Shown here piece by piece: positions 13,940-16,657 of a DNA stretch of 16,657 nucleotides. The translations under genes were made by a program, and so were the position numbers. Positions within the stretch are counted from its first letter, which is position 1. Each line of letters begins with the position of its first letter. The notes under the pieces were generated by a model that saw only the letters and a list, made by a program, of their open reading frames with translations, was not told where the DNA came from and did no database searches. Source of the stretch: Aquirhabdus sp. (lineage in GTDB: Bacteria; Pseudomonadota; Gammaproteobacteria; Pseudomonadales; Moraxellaceae); the NCBI GenBank assembly GCA_030150135.1, contig JASLGO010000102.1, positions 1 through 16,657 of the forward strand, read 5' to 3'.

Positions 13940-14887
13940 TTATTTCTTCCAAAAGGTAATCCCACTGTAGATTCTATGCCAAATCGATCCTTTATCCGTT
14001 TGAGTATCATCAGAAGCAGTGCCGTAATCGACTGCTTTTTCAGATGGCGCATCAGGCTGTTGTGCTGTGGTAGGCTTATCACTGAAATGGAAGATACCGT
14101 TGTGAGGTGTATCCCCACATTGAGCGGCTTTTTTCCATTCAGCAATTTGTTCAGGCGTTGAGTTCTTCAAATCGATATAGAGCGGATTGTCTTCTTGCTT
14201 TCTGTTTGTGGGCAAGCGACCAGGAATTTGAATTTCAGATGCCAGCAAGCCGAGGATTTCCAACATGCGATCTGAACGATAGAATTTTTGCTCATGTTGG
14301 AGCACATAACCCATATTGCCACGACGCGTGATCAAATAACCCATGTAGCGCGTCGTATTGAGATCTTTGTTGACATCTTTAACTGCAATCTCAGATTGTA
14401 CGACAGCGTAAAGTGCAGCACCCATACGGCTATTGACGTTACGTTGTAGAATGATGCGGCCGTTTGGATTCACTTTTTCCATGTAGTAGCGGAAAATCAA
14501 ATCGCGCGTAGTTGTATCATCCGCAAATTCAGGCATGACAATATTTGGATTATTGATCAGGTTGACTGCATCAATCCGAAAGAAACGTCCCGCATTGTCG
14601 TAAATATTAAGGCTCACGCCTTCTGGTGTGCAGCTATCGCGCAAACGTACATCACCACGAAAGTTTTGTGCACCTAAGTCGATGGTAAAGGCTTGCGCAG
14701 GTGCATCATACAGGTATCTACTTTGTGGGCTAGTTTGACTGGTGAGCGTCAAACTGTGGCAGCCGCTGAGCAGCAATCCACCAGAAACCATACCTAGGAT
14801 ACTAATTGTGCGAATACGTTTAAACGTCGATGATGACGTTTGTAAACGCTTTGCAAAACTTAAGCGCTCCATGCCATTGTTCTTCAT
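13940..14887 (-). CDS. Uncharacterised lipoprotein
   Basis: A 315-residue predicted lipoprotein of no family I recognise. A basic n-region (KRLQTSSSTFKRIR) precedes a hydrophobic core and the lipobox LLLSGC, giving lipidation at Cys43; the residues following (HSLTL) contain no Asp at +2, so sorting to the outer membrane is expected by the E. coli rule. The mature part is mixed alpha/beta with two further cysteines (in DSCTPEG and QCGDT) that could form a disulfide, and a polar, low-complexity tail. The start at 14887 has AAGGAG about 11 nt upstream, overlapping the end of the uup gene only 6 nt away, so co-translation with uup is likely. Its place just ahead of a lipid A acyltransferase suggests an envelope role; this is inference. 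Confidence 0.8.
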   Translation of the reverse strand: MKNNGMERLSFAKRLQTSSSTFKRIRTISILGMVSGGLLLSGCHSLTLTSQTSPQSRYLYDAPAQAFTIDLGAQNFRGDVRLRDSCTPEGVSLNIYDNAGRFFRIDAVNLINNPNIVMPEFADDTTTRDLIFRYYMEKVNPNGRIILQRNVNSRMGAALYAVVQSEIAVKDVNKDLNTTRYMGYLITRRGNMGYVLQHEQKFYRSDRMLEILGLLASEIQIPGRLPTNRKQEDNPLYIDLKNSTPEQIAEWKKAAQCGDTPHNGIFHFSDKPTTAQQPDAPSEKAVDYGTASDDTQTDKGSIWHRIYSGITFWKK

Positions 14888-14893
14888 ACTGCT

Positions 14894-16657
14894 TTAAGCT
14901 CCTTGACTAGCCGCCTCTAAGGTCGTCCAGCGCTCTAGTTGATCTAGTATTTGTTGTTCTATCGTTGCCAAGCGAGTTGATGCAAGCGTCGCAGCTGCGG
15001 AATCGGTTATAAACCATGATCCATCTGCGAGTTTTGCTTCTAATTCAGCTTGTTCAGTTTCAAGTGCCGCAATCGCTGCTGGCAATCCATCCAATTCTCT
15101 TTGGTCTTTATAACTCAATTTCACAGTTTTTGGTATTGCTTTTGATGTAGTCGGTGCAGTTGATGCTTTAGTTGCAACAGGCGCAACTTTCTTCATTCGT
15201 TGCTGGACTTCGCGTTGAGCGAGATAGTCTTGATATCCACCGATATATTCTTCGACGTGCCCTTTGCCATCAAATACCCATGTTGAAGTCACAACTTGGT
15301 CAACAAATGCGCGGTCATGGCTGATGAGCAATAATGTACCTGGATAATTGGCAATCGCTTCTTCAAGCAACTCCAACGTCACCATGTCCAAGTCATTAGT
15401 TGGTTCGTCGAGAATCAATAGGTTTGATGGCTTAATCAATAAACGAGCAAGTAGCAGACGATTGCGTTCACCTCCTGATAGAGCTTTAACAGGTGTACGC
15501 GCGCGTGCTGGCGAGAATAAAAAGTCTTGTAAGTAGCTTAAAATATGACGGCGACTTCCATTGATATCAATGAAGTCAGAGCCTTCGCTAACATTTTCAA
15601 GTACAGTTTTTTCAAGATCGAGTTGATTGCGCAATTGGTCAAAATAAGCCACATCAAGCTGTGTTCCTGTTTTGACGGAACCACTTTGTAATGCAACTTC
15701 GCCGAGCAGTGCACGGATTAATGTTGTTTTGCCAACACCGTTATCGCCGATCAAGCCAATTTTGTCGCCGCGCATGACCATCGCAGAGAAATTCTCAACT
15801 AGCGTGCGACCTTCATAGCCAACATTAATATTTTCGATATCAAATACAAGTTTCCCTGAACGACTAGCATCCTGAACAGTGAGCGTGACGTTACCTTGCT
15901 TATTACGTCGTGCTTTGTGTTCTTCGCGGAGCGCTTCGAGTGCGCGCACACGACCTTCATTACGGGTGCGGCGAGCCTTGATTCCTTGACGAATCCACAC
16001 TTCTTCTTCAGCGAGTTTTTTATCAAAGTTTGCAGCTTGTTTTTCTTCAGCTTCGAGCTGTTGTGCTTTGATTTCTAAGTAACGCGCATAGTTACCTTCA
16101 TAACCGCGAAGGATGCCGCGATCGAGTTCGATAATACGTGTCGCCAAACGATCGACAAATGCGCGGTCATGGCTAATAAACATCAGGGTCAAATTTGGCC
16201 AATCCAACAAAAATTGCTCAAGCCATTCAATGCTTTCAACATCTAAATGGTTGGTTGGTTCGTCGAGTAATAAAAGTTCGGGTTGAGTTAATAATGCACG
16301 CGCCAGCAGTACGCGACGTTTACGACCACCTGATAAGTCGGAAAGGTCAGCATTACCATCTAAATGCATTTTGCCCAGAATCGTATCGACTTGACGTTCG
16401 AGTGCCCAGCCATCGCCGTCGTCGAGCTTGCTTTGCAGGTCGCTCATGCGTTCGCAAGCGTCCATATCGCCGAGTGCACAGGCTTCACTTTCGTGGTGAT
16501 AGTCGATCAGGACTTGAGCGATTGGCCCTGCGCCGCCTGCCACGATGTCTGCAACTTTACCTGATGACATCGGAACGTCTTGTTCGAGCATGGCAATGCG
16601 TAAGCCGTTTTGTTTAGCGATTTCACCTTTGTCGGGCAGGAGTTCACCACTGGTGAG
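14894..16657 (-). CDS. uup: ABC-F family ATPase Uup (5' end outside window)
   Basis: A soluble twin-ATPase ABC-F protein; Uup affects ribosome function, replication-linked DNA stability and transposon excision in E. coli. The frame is open to the window edge: 22 codons upstream of the first in-window ATG read as Uup (SGELLPDKGEI, NGLRIAMLEQDVP), so that Met is internal and the first Walker A lies outside. Visible: signature LSGGRKRRVLLARALL and Walker B LLLLDEPTNHLD of domain 1; the charged linker helices (KKLAEEEVWIRQGIKARRT); Walker A GDNGVGKTT, signature LSGGERNRLLLARLL and Walker B LLILDEPTNDLD of domain 2; then a Thr/Ala/Lys linker and the C-terminal coiled coil (residues DQRELDGLPAAIAALE onward) that distinguishes Uup from EttA. 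It leads the minus-strand envelope cluster. Confidence 0.93.
   Translation of the reverse strand, partial: LTSGELLPDKGEIAKQNGLRIAMLEQDVPMSSGKVADIVAGGAGPIAQVLIDYHHESEACALGDMDACERMSDLQSKLDDGDGWALERQVDTILGKMHLDGNADLSDLSGGRKRRVLLARALLTQPELLLLDEPTNHLDVESIEWLEQFLLDWPNLTLMFISHDRAFVDRLATRIIELDRGILRGYEGNYARYLEIKAQQLEAEEKQAANFDKKLAEEEVWIRQGIKARRTRNEGRVRALEALREEHKARRNKQGNVTLTVQDASRSGKLVFDIENINVGYEGRTLVENFSAMVMRGDKIGLIGDNGVGKTTLIRALLGEVALQSGSVKTGTQLDVAYFDQLRNQLDLEKTVLENVSEGSDFIDINGSRRHILSYLQDFLFSPARARTPVKALSGGERNRLLLARLLIKPSNLLILDEPTNDLDMVTLELLEEAIANYPGTLLLISHDRAFVDQVVTSTWVFDGKGHVEEYIGGYQDYLAQREVQQRMKKVAPVATKASTAPTTSKAIPKTVKLSYKDQRELDGLPAAIAALETEQAELEAKLADGSWFITDSAAATLASTRLATIEQQILDQLERWTTLEAASQGA

Overview
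The window reads as chromosome of a gammaproteobacterium, most likely Acinetobacter or another member of the Moraxellaceae. The reasons are the asd, fimV, truA gene order, an E. coli-type Asd and IF-1, a lipid A acyltransferase beside a LOS-type glycosyltransferase, and moderately AT-rich DNA. The genus is inferred by eye. No mobile element, CRISPR array, tRNA or rRNA was seen.

Layout. Positions 1-1409 (+): the end of an alpha/beta hydrolase gene and a YdeI/OmdA-family gene. Positions 1691-1912 (-): infA with a clear terminator. Positions 2290-3315 (+): an AraC-type regulator, convergent with the next block. Positions 3331-9737 (-): in transcription order asd, fimV in two separate overlapping genes (periplasmic LysM half, then membrane/cytoplasmic TPR half), a 26-bp palindromic terminator, a type I-like asparaginase, and truA. 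Positions 10135-11244 (+): a membrane-anchored endonuclease/exonuclease/phosphatase-fold protein. Positions 11245-11741: a gene-free stretch that appears to hold a stand-alone small RNA. Positions 11742-16657 (-): an envelope cluster, in transcription order uup (5' end outside the window), an unknown lipoprotein, an LpxL/LpxM-type acyltransferase, and a GT4 glycosyltransferase.

The most interesting item is the RNA at about 11492-11667. It has seven GGA triplets within 91 nt, six of them in the CsrA/RsmA context A(N)GGA. One sits exactly in the loop of a CCAC/GTGG hairpin. The RNA ends in a strong intrinsic terminator. About 64 bp upstream of the inferred start lies TGTAAG-N6-CGTACA, matching the GacA upstream activating sequence TGTAAG-N6-CTTACA at 11 of 12 fixed bases. 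Together these suggest a GacA-activated, CsrA/RsmA-sequestering sRNA. Two copies of the palindrome TGTCNGACA flank the GacA box.

The second item is the split FimV. The downstream half has its own Shine-Dalgarno, signal peptide and transmembrane segment, which would rebuild the N-out/C-in topology of one-piece FimV, so this does not look like a simple frameshift.

How the genes fit together: FimV organises type IV pili and twitching, uup/lipoprotein/acyltransferase/glycosyltransferase suggest outer-membrane biogenesis, and a Gac/Rsm-type RNA would be a post-transcriptional switch for surface and lifestyle traits. Any regulatory link between the RNA and its neighbours is inference.
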